NCBI GenBank assembly: GCA_013204045.1 | Contig: JABMOQ010000160.1 | Coordinates: 1-35,030, forward strand | Reading direction: 5' to 3' | Source: Rhodospirillaceae bacterium | GTDB lineage: Bacteria; Pseudomonadota; Alphaproteobacteria; Rhodospirillales; JABHCV01 | DNA: 35,030 bases | Part shown: one piece after another, positions 1-9,607 of the stretch | Position numbering within the stretch: the first letter of the stretch is position 1 | Layout of the letters: every line of letters starts with the position of its first letter | Notes under the pieces: generated by a model | What the model was told of the DNA's origin: nothing | What the model saw: only the letters and a program-made list of their open reading frames with translations | Databases searched by the model: none | Translations under genes and position numbers: made by a program

Positions 1-414
1 CCCCCCCGCCTTGTTGATGTCCACGTCGGTACCCGCCTCAGGCTCAGGCGAACCCTTCTCGGAATCAGCCAGGAAAAACTGGGCGAAGCGGTTGGCCTGC
101 CCTTCCAGCAGATTCAAAAGTACGAACGCGGTGCCAACCGGGTCGGCGCTTCGCGGCTCTACGAATTTTCCCGCGTCCTTGATGTGTCGATCGCCTATTT
201 CTTCGAGGAAATGGACAAACAGACCAAGGCATCCCGTGGCCGCCGTCCCGGCGTCGGTGGCCTGTCCGAAGGCAAACAGGCCGAACTGGAAAAAGATCCG
301 ATGGTCCGGCGCGAGACCCTGGAACTGGTCCGCGCCTATTACAAAATTACTGAACCCAAGGTTCGCAAGCGGGTATTCGAGCTGGTCAAGTCGCTGGCCC
401 GGGCACAAGCCTGA
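1..414 (+). CDS. XRE-family helix-turn-helix regulator (5' end missing)
   Basis: The reading frame is open from the first base, so the true start lies outside the window; 137 residues are visible. The visible N-terminal part reads VDVHVGTRLRLRRTLLGISQ followed by EKLGEAVGLPFQQIQKYERG, the classic five-helix XRE/Cro HTH with its recognition helix. It continues ANRVGASRLYEFSRVLDVSI. The remainder (MDKQTKASRG to KSLARAQA) is a basic, helical tail with no recognised domain. Proteins of this type commonly lie just upstream of metK in alphaproteobacteria, as here. It is probably a DNA-binding regulator. The target cannot be inferred, although the gene lies 215 bp upstream of metK on the same strand. 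Family confidence is high; specific role unknown. Confidence 0.85.
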   Translation, partial: PPRLVDVHVGTRLRLRRTLLGISQEKLGEAVGLPFQQIQKYERGANRVGASRLYEFSRVLDVSIAYFFEEMDKQTKASRGRRPGVGGLSEGKQAELEKDPMVRRETLELVRAYYKITEPKVRKRVFELVKSLARAQA

Positions 415-443
415 TCGCGCTTTTCCGGGGCGGCCAATTTCCC

Positions 444-471
444 TTGACCGGCGCTTAAAACATTGTAAAAA
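444..471 (+). promoter_or_regulatory. Candidate metK promoter
   Basis: TTGACC at 444-449 and TAAAAA at 466-471 are separated by 16 bp, giving a sigma-70-like pair between the regulator stop codon and the riboswitch-like leader. The -10 is weak (4 of 6 matches). Start of transcription would fall near 478, just before the hairpin and aptamer. This is inference from spacing and position. Confidence 0.35.
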
Positions 472-480
472 GTTTGTTCG

Positions 481-580
481 CCCATACATGTCATCATGCC
501 CAACAGCGTGACGGGAAGTATGGGCCGTGGATGGATTTGGACTACTTGCCACCACGTAAAAAAGGCTAAGTGGGCTTAGC
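481..580 (+). promoter_or_regulatory. SAM-II-like riboswitch in the metK leader
   Basis: A 5' hairpin CCCATAC (481-487)/GTATGGG (518-524) precedes an H-type pseudoknot. P1 is CGTGG (526-530) with CCACG (552-556). The loop carries the SAM-II signatures GATTTG (534-539) and CTTGC (545-549), followed by TAAA after P1 and GCTAA (565-569). The second helix pairs CTACTT (542-547) with AAGTGG (568-573), giving the pseudoknot. Order and spacing match the known SAM-II aptamer. A competing hairpin GCTAAG (565-570)/CTTAGC (575-580) would occupy part of the pseudoknot strand and is a candidate expression-platform helix. SAM-II is known mainly from alphaproteobacterial methionine/SAM genes, which fits the position before metK. 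Confidence 0.78.
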
Positions 581-629
581 AATGCCCCCGGTCCAGCAGG
601 ACAACCAGCAAAGATCGGAGGGATCAATT

Positions 630-1817
630 ATGTCTAAATCTGAATACCTTTTCACCAGTGAATCCGTTTCCGAAGGCCATCCGGACAAGGTCAGCGACCG
701 CATTTCTGACGCTGTCGTCGATGCGTTCCTGACCGCCGATCCGTACGCCCGCGTTGCCTGCGAGACGCTGTGCACCACCAACCGCGTGGTGCTCGCCGGA
801 GAAGTTCGCGGCCCGGCCCCGCTGGTCGATGGCGACGGCAATGTGGATGCCGCCCACATGGAAAAAATCGTCCGTCAATGCATTAAGGACATCGGCTACG
901 AACAAGACGGTTTTCACTGGAAAAATTCAGATGTCAGTGTTTTCCTGCATGGCCAGTCCGCCGATATCGCCATGGGCGTTGATGCGGCAGGCAATAAAGA
1001 CGAAGGGGCCGGCGACCAGGGCATCATGTTTGGTTATGCCTGCACCGAAACCGAAGTGCTGATGCCGGCGCCGATCCATCTGTCCCATGCTATCCTGCAT
1101 TCGCTGGCCGAGGCCCGCCACTCCGGCGCCGAGCCTGGCCTGGAGCCGGACTCGAAAAGCCAGGTGACCCTTAAATATGTAGATGGCAAGCCGGTCTGTG
1201 CCACATCGATCGTTGTCTCGACCCAGCACGGCGCAGACCTGAGCCAGGATGACGTCCGCGCCATCGTCCGCCCACATGTGGAAAACATCCTGCCCGATGG
1301 CTGGATGTGTCCGGAAGATGAATTTTATGTCAACCCGACCGGACGCTTCGTCATCGGCGGACCCGATGGCGACGCCGGCCTGACCGGCCGCAAGATCATT
1401 GTCGATACCTACGGCGGCGCTGCCCCCCACGGCGGCGGCGCGTTCTCGGGCAAGGATCCGACCAAGGTCGACCGGTCGGCCGCCTATGCGGCGCGCTATC
1501 TGGCCAAAAACGTGGTCGCATCGGGGGCCGCCGATCGCTGCACCCTGCAACTGGCCTATGCCATCGGCGTATCGAAGCCGCTGTCGGTTTACATCGACAC
1601 CCACGGCACCGGCCGCGCCGATGATGACAAGCTGGTCAAGGCACTAACAGATCTGGTCGATCTCAGCCCCCGCGGCATCCGCGAGCATCTTCAGCTTAGC
1701 CGCCCGATCTACGCCCGCACGGCGGCCTATGGCCATTTCGGCCGTGCGCCGGAAGCCGATGGTGGATTTTCGTGGGAACGCATCGACATCGCCGACAAAC
1801 TTAAGTCGGCGCTTTAG
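630..1817 (+). CDS. metK: S-adenosylmethionine synthase MetK
   Basis: It makes S-adenosylmethionine from methionine and ATP in the cytosol. The protein has 395 residues, normal for bacterial MetK (E. coli 384). It begins [20 protein letters not shown] with the conserved GHPDK nucleotide-binding motif. It also carries [12 protein letters not shown] (the conserved core hexapeptide region) and [19 protein letters not shown] (the P-loop-like C-terminal signature). The start at 630 is chosen because the family N-terminus begins here and GGAGGG (617-622) sits 7 nt upstream. An in-frame ATG at 582 and GTG at 570 would add 16-20 unconserved residues, but ATG 582 lies directly behind the aptamer. The gene is followed 6 bp later by trmB. 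Regulation is probably by the SAM-II-like leader, so product feedback is likely. Confidence 0.97.
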   Translation: MSKSEYLFTSESVSEGHPDKVSDRISDAVVDAFLTADPYARVACETLCTTNRVVLAGEVRGPAPLVDGDGNVDAAHMEKIVRQCIKDIGYEQDGFHWKNSDVSVFLHGQSADIAMGVDAAGNKDEGAGDQGIMFGYACTETEVLMPAPIHLSHAILHSLAEARHSGAEPGLEPDSKSQVTLKYVDGKPVCATSIVVSTQHGADLSQDDVRAIVRPHVENILPDGWMCPEDEFYVNPTGRFVIGGPDGDAGLTGRKIIVDTYGGAAPHGGGAFSGKDPTKVDRSAAYAARYLAKNVVASGAADRCTLQLAYAIGVSKPLSVYIDTHGTGRADDDKLVKALTDLVDLSPRGIREHLQLSRPIYARTAAYGHFGRAPEADGGFSWERIDIADKLKSAL

Positions 1818-1823
1818 GCGGCA

Positions 1824-2498
1824 GTGGAAAGGGGCCTTGACTGGCACGGTCGCCGCCACGGCAAGAAACTGCGCCCCGGCCGCCAGGTTCTTATCGATGG
1901 CGTGTTGCCGCGCCTGCGCTTCGATCTTCCCGATGATCCCGGCGCTGCCTTCGGTGGCGAAGCCTCCGATATATGGATGGAAATAGGCTTCGGGGGCGGC
2001 GAACACCTGGCCGGCCAGGCGCTGGCCCACCCTGAAATTGGCTTCATCGGCTGCGAGCCTTTCGTTAACGGCGTCGCCAGCCTGCTCAGCCTCGTTGACG
2101 CGGGCGGTATCGGCAACATTCGCGTTTATGACGACGATGCCAGACCCCTGCTGAATAGCTTGCCGGATGCCAGTATTGGCCGCGTATATGTTCTGTTTGC
2201 CGATCCGTGGCCAAAAAAGCGCCACCACAAGCGGCGCTTTATCGGGGCCGAAAACCTTGGTCGGCTGGCCCGGGTTATGAAGGATGGGGCTGAACTCAGG
2301 TTCGCCAGCGACCATTCCGAATATGTCGGCTGGGCCCTGGAGCGCCTTAGCCAGCACCCTGATTTTGACTGGACCGCACGCTCAGCCGTGGATTGGCGTC
2401 AGCCACCTGCCGATTGGACGCCAACCCGGTATGAGCAAAAGGCCCTGAACGGGGGTCAAAGATGCACCTATCTCAGCTTCCTGAGGGCCAAAAGATGA
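1824..2498 (+). CDS. trmB: tRNA (guanine-N7-)-methyltransferase TrmB
   Basis: It methylates N7 of G46 in the variable loop of tRNAs using SAM. The protein has 224 residues, usual for the family. The SAM-binding segment is MEIGFGGGEHLAGQALAHPE, and the diagnostic TrmB motif FADPWPKKRHHKRRF follows. The C-terminal TPTRYEQKAL motif, also typical of TrmB, precedes a short tail. The start is GTG at 1824, 6 bp after the metK stop, which leaves no room for a promoter, so it is probably co-transcribed with metK and would share its SAM-sensing leader. A SAM-dependent enzyme next to SAM synthase makes metabolic sense. No abnormality seen. Confidence 0.95.
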   Translation: MERGLDWHGRRHGKKLRPGRQVLIDGVLPRLRFDLPDDPGAAFGGEASDIWMEIGFGGGEHLAGQALAHPEIGFIGCEPFVNGVASLLSLVDAGGIGNIRVYDDDARPLLNSLPDASIGRVYVLFADPWPKKRHHKRRFIGAENLGRLARVMKDGAELRFASDHSEYVGWALERLSQHPDFDWTARSAVDWRQPPADWTPTRYEQKALNGGQRCTYLSFLRAKR

Positions 2499-2510
2499 TA
2501 AGGAAAAACC

Positions 2511-2540
2511 TTGAATTTCAAACCCTATCGGGTGTATATG
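2511..2540 (+). promoter_or_regulatory. Candidate rimP-nusA-infB operon promoter
   Basis: TTGAAT (2511-2516) and TATATG (2535-2540) are separated by 18 bp downstream of trmB. Transcription would begin near 2547, so the leader would contain the hairpins at 2550-2573 and 2596-2615. This is a motif match only. Confidence 0.4.
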
Positions 2541-2549
2541 TGCGCCACT

Positions 2550-2625
2550 GACTTAACAAGGTCTCGTTAAGTCCGACATGGATCGGAATTGATGAGGTGG
2601 GCCCCTGGGCCCGCCTTTTGTTTTT
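2550..2625 (+). terminator. Hairpin plus intrinsic terminator (candidate attenuator) before rimP
   Basis: A perfect 8-bp hairpin GACTTAAC (2550-2557)/GTTAAGTC (2566-2573) is followed by an overlapping small stem TCCGA (2572-2576)/TCGGA (2583-2587). Then comes a GC-rich stem GGTGGGCCC (2596-2604)/GGGCCCGCC (2607-2615) and the T-rich run TTTTGTTTTT (2616-2625). The last element has the form of a rho-independent terminator. It could end trmB transcripts, or act as an attenuator if the promoter at 2511-2540 is used. Regulated termination ahead of a nusA operon would fit NusA autocontrol, but that part is inference. Confidence 0.8.
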
Positions 2626-2669
2626 CCGGAAGCCCTTTGGGGGCAAAATGGGATACGGATACCTGCCAT

Positions 2670-3161
2670 ATGGAACTGGCCGAGCGCGTCAACCGGCTGA
2701 TCACGCCCACCATCGAGGCGATGGGCTTTGAGATCGTCAGAATCCGGGTTACCGGCGGCAAGAAGCCTTGCTTGCAGATTATGGCCGAACGGAGCGTCGA
2801 CGGCACCATGGTTGTCGAAGATTGCGCCAAAGTCAGCCGGGCCGTTTCGGCGGTGCTGGATGTTGAGGATCCCATATCCGGGGCTTATATGCTGGAAGTC
2901 AGTTCACCGGGGATTGACCGGCCACTGGTCCGGGAAAAGGATTATGAACGCTTCGCTGGCTTCGAGGCTAAAATTGAAACCGTTCGTCCTGTCGAAGGGC
3001 GCAAGCACTTCAAGGGGCGGATACTAGGGATTGAAGACGCGATTGTCAGCCTTGCGACCGATGAAGGAACATGCGGGCTGGCGTTCGATGAAATACTCAA
3101 GGCAAAACTGGTTTTGACCGACGACCTGATCGCGGCGGCCACAAGTGAGAGCAGACAATGA
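2670..3161 (+). CDS. rimP: Ribosome maturation factor RimP
   Basis: RimP helps mature the 30S ribosomal subunit. The 163-residue product starts MELAERVNRLITPTIEAMGF, continues with EIVRIRV, and carries LEVSSPGIDRPLVREKDYERF, the hallmark RimP motif. The C-terminal part (GRILGIEDAIVSL to DEILKAKLVL) is the SH3-like domain. The start at 2670 matches the family N-terminus; longer in-frame possibilities would run through the terminator hairpin at 2596-2625. No strong SD is visible. The stop overlaps the nusA start as ATGA (3158-3161), implying translational coupling. It is the first gene of the conserved rimP-nusA-infB operon. Confidence 0.95.
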   Translation: MELAERVNRLITPTIEAMGFEIVRIRVTGGKKPCLQIMAERSVDGTMVVEDCAKVSRAVSAVLDVEDPISGAYMLEVSSPGIDRPLVREKDYERFAGFEAKIETVRPVEGRKHFKGRILGIEDAIVSLATDEGTCGLAFDEILKAKLVLTDDLIAAATSESRQ

Positions 3162-4753
3162 ACAAAACAATGACAGAGACAACAGACACCATCGCCGCCG
3201 TACACGCGCGGCCCGAATTGCTGCTGGTTGCTGAAACCGTAGCCAAGGACAAGGGCATTGAGCAGGGCGAAGTCCTGGAAGCCATGGAGCAGGCCATCCA
3301 GAAGGCCGGACGCTCAAAGTACGGCCATGAACACGACATCCGCGCTACCATCGACCGCAAGTCGGGCGAGATCACCCTGGCCCGCTATGTGGAAGTTGTC
3401 GACGGCGTCGGGGAAATAGAAAACGAACATACCCAGACGACCCTGGATTTGGCCCAGGCCAAAAAGAAAGACGCCGTAGTCGGCGATTTCCTGATCGACC
3501 CGCTGCCGCCCATCGACTTTGGCCGCATCGCGGCGCAGACCGCCAAACAGGTGATCGTGCAAAAGGTCCGCGATGCGGAACGTAAACGCCAGTTTGCGGA
3601 ATACAAGGATCGGGCCGGCGAAATCGTCAATGGCCTGGTCAAGCGCGTCGAATTCGGCAACATCATCGTCGATCTGGGCCGCGCCGAGGCACTGCTGCGC
3701 CGCGACGAATCAATTCCGCGGGAACACTTTAACAACGGCGATCGTATCCGTGCCTATATCGTCGATGTCCGCGAAGAACTGCGTGGTCCGCAGATTTTCC
3801 TGTCGCGCACCCATCCGAACTTCATGTCCCGACTGTTTGCACAGGAAGTGCCTGAAATCTATGACGGGGTCATTGAAATTAAAGCGGTCGCCCGCGATCC
3901 CGGCTCGCGCGCCAAAATTGCCGTGCTGTCCAATGACTCGAGCATCGACCCGGTTGGCCCCTGTATTGGCATGCGCGGCTCGCGCGTGCAGGCGGTGGTC
4001 GGCGAACTGCAGGGCGAAAAAATCGACATCATCCAGTGGTCGCCGGAACCGGCAACTTTTATCGTCAACGCCCTGGCGCCTGCCGAAGTTGCCAAAGTGG
4101 TGCTGGATGAGGAAAAGATGAAGATTGAAGTCGTCGTTCCTGACGAGCAATTGTCGCTGGCCATCGGTCGCCGGGGCCAGAACGTGCGCCTGGCCTCGCA
4201 GCTTTCAGGGTGGGATATTGATATCCTGACCGAAGCCGAGGAATCGGAACGCCGCCAGTCCGAATTCAACACCCGCTCGGCGATGTTTGTGGAAGCCCTC
4301 GACGTGGATGACGTGATCGCCCATTTGCTGGTCACAGAAGGCTTCTCGTCGATCGAGCAGGTGGCCTTTGTTCCGGTTGACGACCTGGTCGATATCGAAG
4401 GTTTCGACGAGGACATCGCTGAGGAGCTGCGCGAACGTGCCCGCGTTTATCTGGAGCAACGCGACGCCGAACTGGCGAAGCGCTGCAAGGAATTGGGCGT
4501 CACCGACGAGTTGGCTGCAATCGAGGGCATGACACCGCAGGTCATGGTCGCCATCGGTGAAAAAGAGATCAAGACCCTCGACGATCTGGGCGATCTAGCC
4601 AGCGATGAGCTGATTGAGATGCTGCCCGCCGGCACCTTAACCCAGACGAAGGCGAACGATATTATTATGGCCGCCCGTGCTCACTGGTTCCCGGAAGAAG
4701 AAGCGGCCGTGGAAGAAATTGCAATCGAGGGCGCCGAAGGTGAAAAAGAATAG
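3158..4753 (+). CDS. nusA: Transcription termination/antitermination factor NusA
   Basis: NusA binds RNA polymerase and RNA to control pausing, termination and antitermination. The 531 residues show the expected order: an N-terminal polymerase-binding domain (about 20-140), S1 domain (about 150-215, [20 protein letters not shown]), then two KH domains including [20 protein letters not shown] and the second GXXG-type element [18 protein letters not shown]. Two acidic helix-hairpin-helix repeats follow at the C-terminus (about 370-515), a form also present in E. coli NusA. It ends with an acidic Glu-rich tail. The start overlaps rimP by 4 bp. A terminator-like leader ahead of the operon offers a route for autoregulation. 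Confidence 0.97.
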   Translation: MNKTMTETTDTIAAVHARPELLLVAETVAKDKGIEQGEVLEAMEQAIQKAGRSKYGHEHDIRATIDRKSGEITLARYVEVVDGVGEIENEHTQTTLDLAQAKKKDAVVGDFLIDPLPPIDFGRIAAQTAKQVIVQKVRDAERKRQFAEYKDRAGEIVNGLVKRVEFGNIIVDLGRAEALLRRDESIPREHFNNGDRIRAYIVDVREELRGPQIFLSRTHPNFMSRLFAQEVPEIYDGVIEIKAVARDPGSRAKIAVLSNDSSIDPVGPCIGMRGSRVQAVVGELQGEKIDIIQWSPEPATFIVNALAPAEVAKVVLDEEKMKIEVVVPDEQLSLAIGRRGQNVRLASQLSGWDIDILTEAEESERRQSEFNTRSAMFVEALDVDDVIAHLLVTEGFSSIEQVAFVPVDDLVDIEGFDEDIAEELRERARVYLEQRDAELAKRCKELGVTDELAAIEGMTPQVMVAIGEKEIKTLDDLGDLASDELIEMLPAGTLTQTKANDIIMAARAHWFPEEEAAVEEIAIEGAEGEKE

Positions 4754-5351
4754 CGAGTCAATTCAAAAGCCTCGCCGTTGTCTTGCCAGCGGTGCCGAAA
4801 GACAGAAGGATGTCATGCTGCGCTTCGTCATCGCGCCCGATGGTGAGGTTGTCTGCGATATCGAGGCCCGCCTGCCGGGGCGGGGTTTTTGGTTGAGCGC
4901 CGATAGGGATATGATACATAAGGCCATTGTCGGTAACCTGTTTTCCAAGGCCGCACGTGCCAAGGTCAGGGTCCCGGCGGATCTGGCCGATCGGGCAGAA
5001 GGGCTGTTAGCCCGCAAATGCCTGGATACGATCGGCATGGCGCGCCGAGCCGGACAGGCGGTAGCCGGTTTTGCCAAGGTTGAGGCATGGCTGAATGAAG
5101 GCCGCGGAGCCGGCGTTTTGCTGGCGGCGGCTGACGGGGCGCCGCAAGGCCGCGAAAAGATGCAAGGCCATGCGCCGTCGGCGCCGCTGGTTGATCTTTT
5201 CAGCGCCGACGAACTGGGGGCTGCCTTTGGCCGCGATCATACGGTTCATGCGGTTATAGGGCCGGGGCGGCTGGCGACAAGCATGGTCACCAATGCGGTC
5301 CGGCTTAAGGGACTGAAACAAGCGACTGCCGTTGCGACGGCGATAAACTAA
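4740..5351 (+). CDS. ylxR: YlxR (DUF448) - L7Ae-like fusion RNA-binding protein
   Basis: A small basic protein of 203 residues. The N-terminal YlxR domain is recognised from [20 protein letters not shown], then [20 protein letters not shown]. The C-terminal half, [20 protein letters not shown] onward, resembles the L7Ae/L30e-like RNA-binding fold often fused to YlxR in alphaproteobacteria. YlxR is a nucleic-acid-binding protein with a possible transcription-regulatory role; its exact function is not settled. The chosen GTG start (4740) lies inside the last codons of nusA, a 14-nt overlap, and gives [13 protein letters not shown]. Other in-frame starts further upstream lie deeper within nusA and are less likely. 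It sits 16 bp before infB in the nusA operon. Confidence 0.88.
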   Translation: MKKNSESIQKPRRCLASGAERQKDVMLRFVIAPDGEVVCDIEARLPGRGFWLSADRDMIHKAIVGNLFSKAARAKVRVPADLADRAEGLLARKCLDTIGMARRAGQAVAGFAKVEAWLNEGRGAGVLLAAADGAPQGREKMQGHAPSAPLVDLFSADELGAAFGRDHTVHAVIGPGRLATSMVTNAVRLKGLKQATAVATAIN

Positions 5352-5367
5352 ACTGAACGGAACACCG

Positions 5368-7863
5368 ATGAGCGAGACAACGGGAAAAGATACAAAAAAG
5401 CGCCTCGGCCTATCCATGCCGGGTAAGCTGGAGTTGAAGAAGACCGTAGAATCGGGCTCGGTTCGGCAAAACTTCTCGCACGGCCGCTCGAAGATGGTTC
5501 AGGTCGAAGTCAAGAAGAAGCGAACCTTCACCGAGAACGACTCCGGCAGCATGGCCGAGATTAAGGAAAAAGATCCCCTTCTCACCGAGAGCGAGAATAT
5601 TCCTGCGCCTGTGACCGCGCCGACTTTGGCGGAAGCGGAGCTCCCATCGAACCTGACCACCGAGGAAAAAGCGACCCGCGCCCGCGTCTTGCACGACGCC
5701 CAGGCGGCTTTCGGCGATGCCGAGCCGGAAGTTGTGCCTGCCGCGCCAGAGGTCAGCGAGCCTGAAGAAAAAACCGCCGCTGCCAAACAAGATGACGAGG
5801 AAGAAAAGCTCCGTCTTTTAAAAGAGGCCAAGGCCGAAGCATCAGCCGTCGCCGCCAAGCTTGAGGCCGGCGAGACCGATACGCCGAAGGCAAAACCCAA
5901 GAAGACGGTACGCGAAGAAGAAGCCAAGCGGCCGCAAAAACAGCGTGATGGCGAACGTCGCCGACGCGCCGGCAAGCTGACCATCGCCGAGGCCCTTGGC
6001 GACGGCGAGGAGCGGACCCGTTCGCTGGCTTCCGTTAAAAGGGCACGCGAAAAGGAAAAGCAAAAACAGAAACAGGTCCTGAGTGAGGGCAAGAAGATTC
6101 TTCGTGACGTCGTCGTGCCGGAAACCATAACCGTGCAGGAACTGGCCAATCGTATGGCGGAACGTGCCAGGGACGTTATTAAAACGCTGATGAATATGGA
6201 TGTCATGGCAACCATCAACGACACCATCGACGCCGACACAGCCGAACTCGTTGTCACTGAATTCGGCCATAATTTTCGGCGGGTCAGTGATTCTGATGTG
6301 GAAATCGGCCTGAAGGGCGACGTCGATGACGATGCCGTCCTGGTATCCAGGCCCCCGGTGGTCACCGTTATGGGGCATGTTGATCACGGCAAGACGTCGC
6401 TGCTTGATGCCCTGCGCGAGACGGACGTCGCTGGCCGCGAGGCGGGCGGGATTACCCAGCATATCGGCGCCTATCAGGTAACCCTGGCAACGGGCGGCAA
6501 AATTACTTTCATCGACACACCGGGTCACGCCGCCTTTACCGACATGCGTTCACGCGGCGCCAGCATCACCGACATCGTCGTCCTGGTCGTCGCCGCCGAC
6601 GACAGCGTCATGCCGCAAACCATCGAAGCAATCAGCCACGCCAAGGCTGCCGGCGTGCCGATCATCGTGGCAATCAATAAAATGGACGTGGAAAACGCCG
6701 ACGCCGGCAAGGTGCGCACCCAGCTTCTGCAACACGATCTGGTGGTAGAGGAAATGGGCGGCGAAATTCTGTCGGTTGAAGTTTCGGCCAAGGAAAAGAC
6801 GAATCTGGACAAGCTGGAAGAGGTCATTCTTTTACAGGCCGAACTGCTTGATCTGAAGGGCAATCCCGGTCGCTCAGCCGAAGGTGTCGTCATTGAGGCC
6901 AAGGTCGAAACCGGCCGCGGTTCGGTGGCCACCATTCTGGTCCAGCGCGGCACTCTGCGTACCGGCGATATTTTTGTCGCCGGCGGTGAATGGGGCCGGG
7001 TCCGCGCCATGATCGACGATCACGGTAATGCCATCGATGAGGCCGGCCCCTCAATGCCCGTCGAGGTCTTGGGGCTTAACGATACGCCGTCGGCCGGCGA
7101 CGAAATGGCGACCGTCGAAAGCGAAAGCCGGGCCCGCGAGATTACAGAATTCCGTCAGCGCCGCGATCGCGATACCACAGCCGCCGCCGGCGCGCGAGGC
7201 ACCCTGGAGGAGATGTTCGAGCAGATCGGTAAAGGTCAGATTCAGACCTTGCCGGTGGTCATCAAGGCCGATGCCCACGGCTCGGTTCAGGCGATAAGTG
7301 CAGCCCTGAACAAAATGGCGACCGATGAGGTCAAGGCCCACATCCTGCACGCGGGTGTCGGCGGCATTAACGAATCCGACATCACATTGGCCAATGCCAG
7401 TGGCGGTTTTATTATTGGCTTCAATGTTCGCGCCAACCCACAGGCCCGCAGCCTGGCCAAGCGTGACGGTGTCGACATTCGCTATTATTCGATCATCTAC
7501 GACGTCATAGATGACATACGTAAAGCGCTGTCGGGGATGCTGGCGCCGATCATCCGCGAGCATCTTCTGGGCTATGCCGAAATCAAGGAAGTGTTCGCCG
7601 TTTCCAAAGTCGGCAAGGTTGCCGGCTGCATCGTCACCGAAGGACAGGTCAAACGGGGCGCCAAGGTGCGCCTGGTGCGCGACGACGTGGTTATCCACGA
7701 AGGCGAGCTAAGCCAGCTCAAGCGATTCAAGGATGACGCCAAGGAAGTCAAGGAAGGCATCGAATGCGGCATGGCCTTTGCCAATTACGAGGACCTCAAG
7801 GTTGGCGATATGATCGAATGTTTCGACGTTGAGGAGGTTGCCCGCGAGCTTGAGGACTCCTGA
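5368..7863 (+). CDS. infB: Translation initiation factor IF-2
   Basis: This GTPase brings initiator tRNA to the 30S subunit and promotes 70S formation. It has 831 residues. The N-terminus (1-250) is a charged, low-complexity Glu/Lys/Ala-rich region after a conserved alphaproteobacterial start, [20 protein letters not shown]. The IF2_N element follows around 250-300 ([18 protein letters not shown]). The G domain has G1 GHVDHGKT (336-343), a G2 region [11 protein letters not shown]3 DTPGHAAF, G4 NKMD and G5 SAK. Domains II-IV follow, ending [19 protein letters not shown]. It lies 16 bp after ylxR, in the conserved operon. No defects seen. Confidence 0.97.
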   Translation: MSETTGKDTKKRLGLSMPGKLELKKTVESGSVRQNFSHGRSKMVQVEVKKKRTFTENDSGSMAEIKEKDPLLTESENIPAPVTAPTLAEAELPSNLTTEEKATRARVLHDAQAAFGDAEPEVVPAAPEVSEPEEKTAAAKQDDEEEKLRLLKEAKAEASAVAAKLEAGETDTPKAKPKKTVREEEAKRPQKQRDGERRRRAGKLTIAEALGDGEERTRSLASVKRAREKEKQKQKQVLSEGKKILRDVVVPETITVQELANRMAERARDVIKTLMNMDVMATINDTIDADTAELVVTEFGHNFRRVSDSDVEIGLKGDVDDDAVLVSRPPVVTVMGHVDHGKTSLLDALRETDVAGREAGGITQHIGAYQVTLATGGKITFIDTPGHAAFTDMRSRGASITDIVVLVVAADDSVMPQTIEAISHAKAAGVPIIVAINKMDVENADAGKVRTQLLQHDLVVEEMGGEILSVEVSAKEKTNLDKLEEVILLQAELLDLKGNPGRSAEGVVIEAKVETGRGSVATILVQRGTLRTGDIFVAGGEWGRVRAMIDDHGNAIDEAGPSMPVEVLGLNDTPSAGDEMATVESESRAREITEFRQRRDRDTTAAAGARGTLEEMFEQIGKGQIQTLPVVIKADAHGSVQAISAALNKMATDEVKAHILHAGVGGINESDITLANASGGFIIGFNVRANPQARSLAKRDGVDIRYYSIIYDVIDDIRKALSGMLAPIIREHLLGYAEIKEVFAVSKVGKVAGCIVTEGQVKRGAKVRLVRDDVVIHEGELSQLKRFKDDAKEVKEGIECGMAFANYEDLKVGDMIECFDVEEVARELEDS

Positions 7864-7900
7864 GCGGATCTCAGTCCTTGTGGGTTTCCAGAGACAGTTT

Positions 7901-8329
7901 ATGAAAAAGCGTCCTTCCCGCGCCCCGACCCAACGCCAACTTCGAGTCGGCGAGGAAATACGCCACGCCCTTGCCCGCACGCTCGAACGTGGCGATGCCC
8001 ATGATCCCGACCTGGCCGGCAAGGCAATCACCGTTACCGAAGTCCGCATCAGTCCCGACATGCGCAATGCGACCGCCTACGTCCTGCCCCTGGGCGGCGG
8101 GCTGGACAAGGATGCCGCAGAAGTCGAAACCCTGGTCAAGGCATTGACCCGGGCCCGGCCGTTCCTGCGCCATCAGGTGGCGGCGGCGGTGCACATGCGG
8201 CGCGTTCCGGACCTGAATTTCATCGCCGATGCTTCTTTTGACGAAGCCAGCCATATTGATGGATTGCTGCGCTTGCCCCAGGTCGCCCGCGACCTGAAAG
8301 CGCCCGAGGATCCCGACGATGGCGCGTAA
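7901..8329 (+). CDS. rbfA: 30S ribosome-binding factor RbfA
   Basis: RbfA assists late 30S assembly and 16S rRNA 5'-end maturation, and helps at low temperature in E. coli. The 142 residues contain PTQRQLRVGEEIRHALARTL and then ITVTEVRISPDMRNATAYVL, the KH-like core. RRVPDLNFIADASFDEASHI follows, matching the RbfA signature (rvPeL.F..D.s.e...i). The ATG at 7901 is chosen because it gives the normal length; further upstream in-frame codons would overlap infB and add unconserved residues. The gene lies 37 bp after infB and overlaps truB by 11 bp. Confidence 0.94.
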   Translation: MKKRPSRAPTQRQLRVGEEIRHALARTLERGDAHDPDLAGKAITVTEVRISPDMRNATAYVLPLGGGLDKDAAEVETLVKALTRARPFLRHQVAAAVHMRRVPDLNFIADASFDEASHIDGLLRLPQVARDLKAPEDPDDGA

Positions 8330-9233
8330 GCGCAAGGGTGATCCCGTCCATGGCTGGCTGATTATCGACAAGCCGGCAGGCATTACATCGAGTGCCGTCG
8401 TCGGCCGGGTCAAGCGTGCCCTGAATGCGGCCAAGGCCGGGCACGGCGGCACCCTTGACCCCATGGCCACCGGTGTCCTGCCGATCGCCCTCGGCGAGGC
8501 GACAAAAACCATGTCCTACGTCATGGACGGCGAAAAGCAGTACCGCTTTACGGCCCGCTGGGGTCAGGCCCGGACGACCGATGATGCCGAAGGCGACATC
8601 ACCCATAGCAGCGATGTGCGCCCTTCCCGGGAAGCTATTGTCGGGATTTTACCGGATTTTACCGGCGACATCGTGCAGGTGCCGCCGGCCTTTTCGGCGA
8701 TCAAGGTCGCGGGCCGGCGGTCGTACGAGCTGGCCCGCGCCGGCGCGGCGGTCGAACTGGCTGCCAGGACCATCCATATCGACCATATTGAACTCACCCA
8801 TATGCCCGACGCCGACCATGGAACATTCGAGGTAACTTGTGGAAAAGGCTCCTATATGCGGGGCCTGGCGCGTGATTTGGGGATCAAATTAGGGACCTTT
8901 GGGCACATTTCGGCGCTCCGCCGCACCAAGGTCGGCCCGTTTGAAGAAAACGCGGCGATTTCGCTGGATAATGTAGAGGCCCTGGGGCATAGTGCGCCGC
9001 TGCTCGCAATAGAGACCGCGCTGGACGACATCCCGGCGTTGGCCATCACGCAGGCAGAGGCTCGTAGCCTGCAACACGGACAAGCCGTTTCGGTTATTCC
9101 GGTTGCAAACCGGTCATCCCTGAAAAAGGTCGACCCTGGCGCCGTTTATTGCGCCATGACCGATGGGAAATTGGTGGCTTTGGCTAAAATTGTGGGGGGC
9201 GAAGTTCGCCCCTTGCGTGTCATTAACCTTTAA
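8319..9233 (+). CDS. truB: tRNA pseudouridine(55) synthase TruB
   Basis: It converts U55 of tRNAs to pseudouridine in the T loop. The 304-residue protein starts [20 protein letters not shown]. The catalytic motif is [20 protein letters not shown], with Asp47 the predicted nucleophile. [19 protein letters not shown] and [20 protein letters not shown] are the next TruB motifs, and [12 protein letters not shown] lies in the C-terminal half of the catalytic domain. The remaining C-terminal residues match the PUA-like tail. Its ATG lies inside the last codons of rbfA (11-bp overlap), so it is translationally linked. rpsO follows after 14 bp. Confidence 0.96.
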   Translation: MARKRKGDPVHGWLIIDKPAGITSSAVVGRVKRALNAAKAGHGGTLDPMATGVLPIALGEATKTMSYVMDGEKQYRFTARWGQARTTDDAEGDITHSSDVRPSREAIVGILPDFTGDIVQVPPAFSAIKVAGRRSYELARAGAAVELAARTIHIDHIELTHMPDADHGTFEVTCGKGSYMRGLARDLGIKLGTFGHISALRRTKVGPFEENAAISLDNVEALGHSAPLLAIETALDDIPALAITQAEARSLQHGQAVSVIPVANRSSLKKVDPGAVYCAMTDGKLVALAKIVGGEVRPLRVINL

Positions 9234-9247
9234 TAACGGAGAACACG

Positions 9248-9517
9248 ATGTCGATAACCGCTGAGCGGAAAGCCGAACTCATTGTCGAGTTCGCTACTTC
9301 CGAGGGTGACACTGGCTCACCCGAAGTCCAGGTTGCAATCCTGTCCGAACGGATCACTAACCTGACCGACCACCTGAAAACCCACAAAAAGGATTTTCAC
9401 TCGCGCCGCGGCCTGCTGATGATGGTTGGCCAGCGTCGACGCCTGCTTGATTACCTGAAAGCAAAAGCCGTCAAGCGTTACGAAGACCTTATCGGTCGAT
9501 TGAAGCTGCGCCGCTAG
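9248..9517 (+). CDS. rpsO: 30S ribosomal protein S15
   Basis: S15 binds the central domain of 16S rRNA early in 30S assembly. The 89-residue length is exactly typical. The family motif [20 protein letters not shown] is followed by [20 protein letters not shown] and [13 protein letters not shown] good SD, GGAGA (9238-9242), lies 5 nt before the ATG. The rpsO-pnp order is ancient and conserved. The stop codon lies within a possible terminator hairpin (9503-9523). Confidence 0.97.
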   Translation: MSITAERKAELIVEFATSEGDTGSPEVQVAILSERITNLTDHLKTHKKDFHSRRGLLMMVGQRRRLLDYLKAKAVKRYEDLIGRLKLRR

Positions 9518-9524
9518 CAGCTTT
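9503..9524 (+). terminator. Possible weak terminator hairpin spanning the rpsO stop codon
   Basis: AAGCTGC (9503-9509) pairs perfectly with GCAGCTT (9517-9523) across a 7-nt loop, and four T residues (9521-9524) lie at the end. The rpsO TAG (9515-9517) sits in the loop and stem. It may act as a partial terminator or an mRNA 3'-end stabiliser between rpsO and pnp. The short T run argues for leaky termination. Confidence 0.4.
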
Positions 9525-9583
9525 TAAGGAGCCCGGCGCCGGCAATTCGGCTGCGCGTCGATGGAGGCTCCGTCTATGTATGT

Positions 9584-9607
9584 CCCAAGGCGGAAGGCCG
9601 CCTGGGG
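9584..9607 (+). ncRNA. Stem-loop in the pnp leader
   Basis: CCCAAGGCGG (9584-9593) pairs with CCGCCTGGGG (9598-9607) in a 10-bp stem with one A-G mismatch and an AAGG tetraloop. In E. coli the pnp leader forms an RNase III-cleaved stem-loop used for PNPase autocontrol. The position here (26 nt before the chosen start) suggests a comparable element, which is inference. Confidence 0.45.

Noticed and set aside
927-1604. Long minus-strand ORFs opposite metK and other genes
   Set aside because: They are antisense shadows produced by GC-rich codon bias, without motifs or SD sites.
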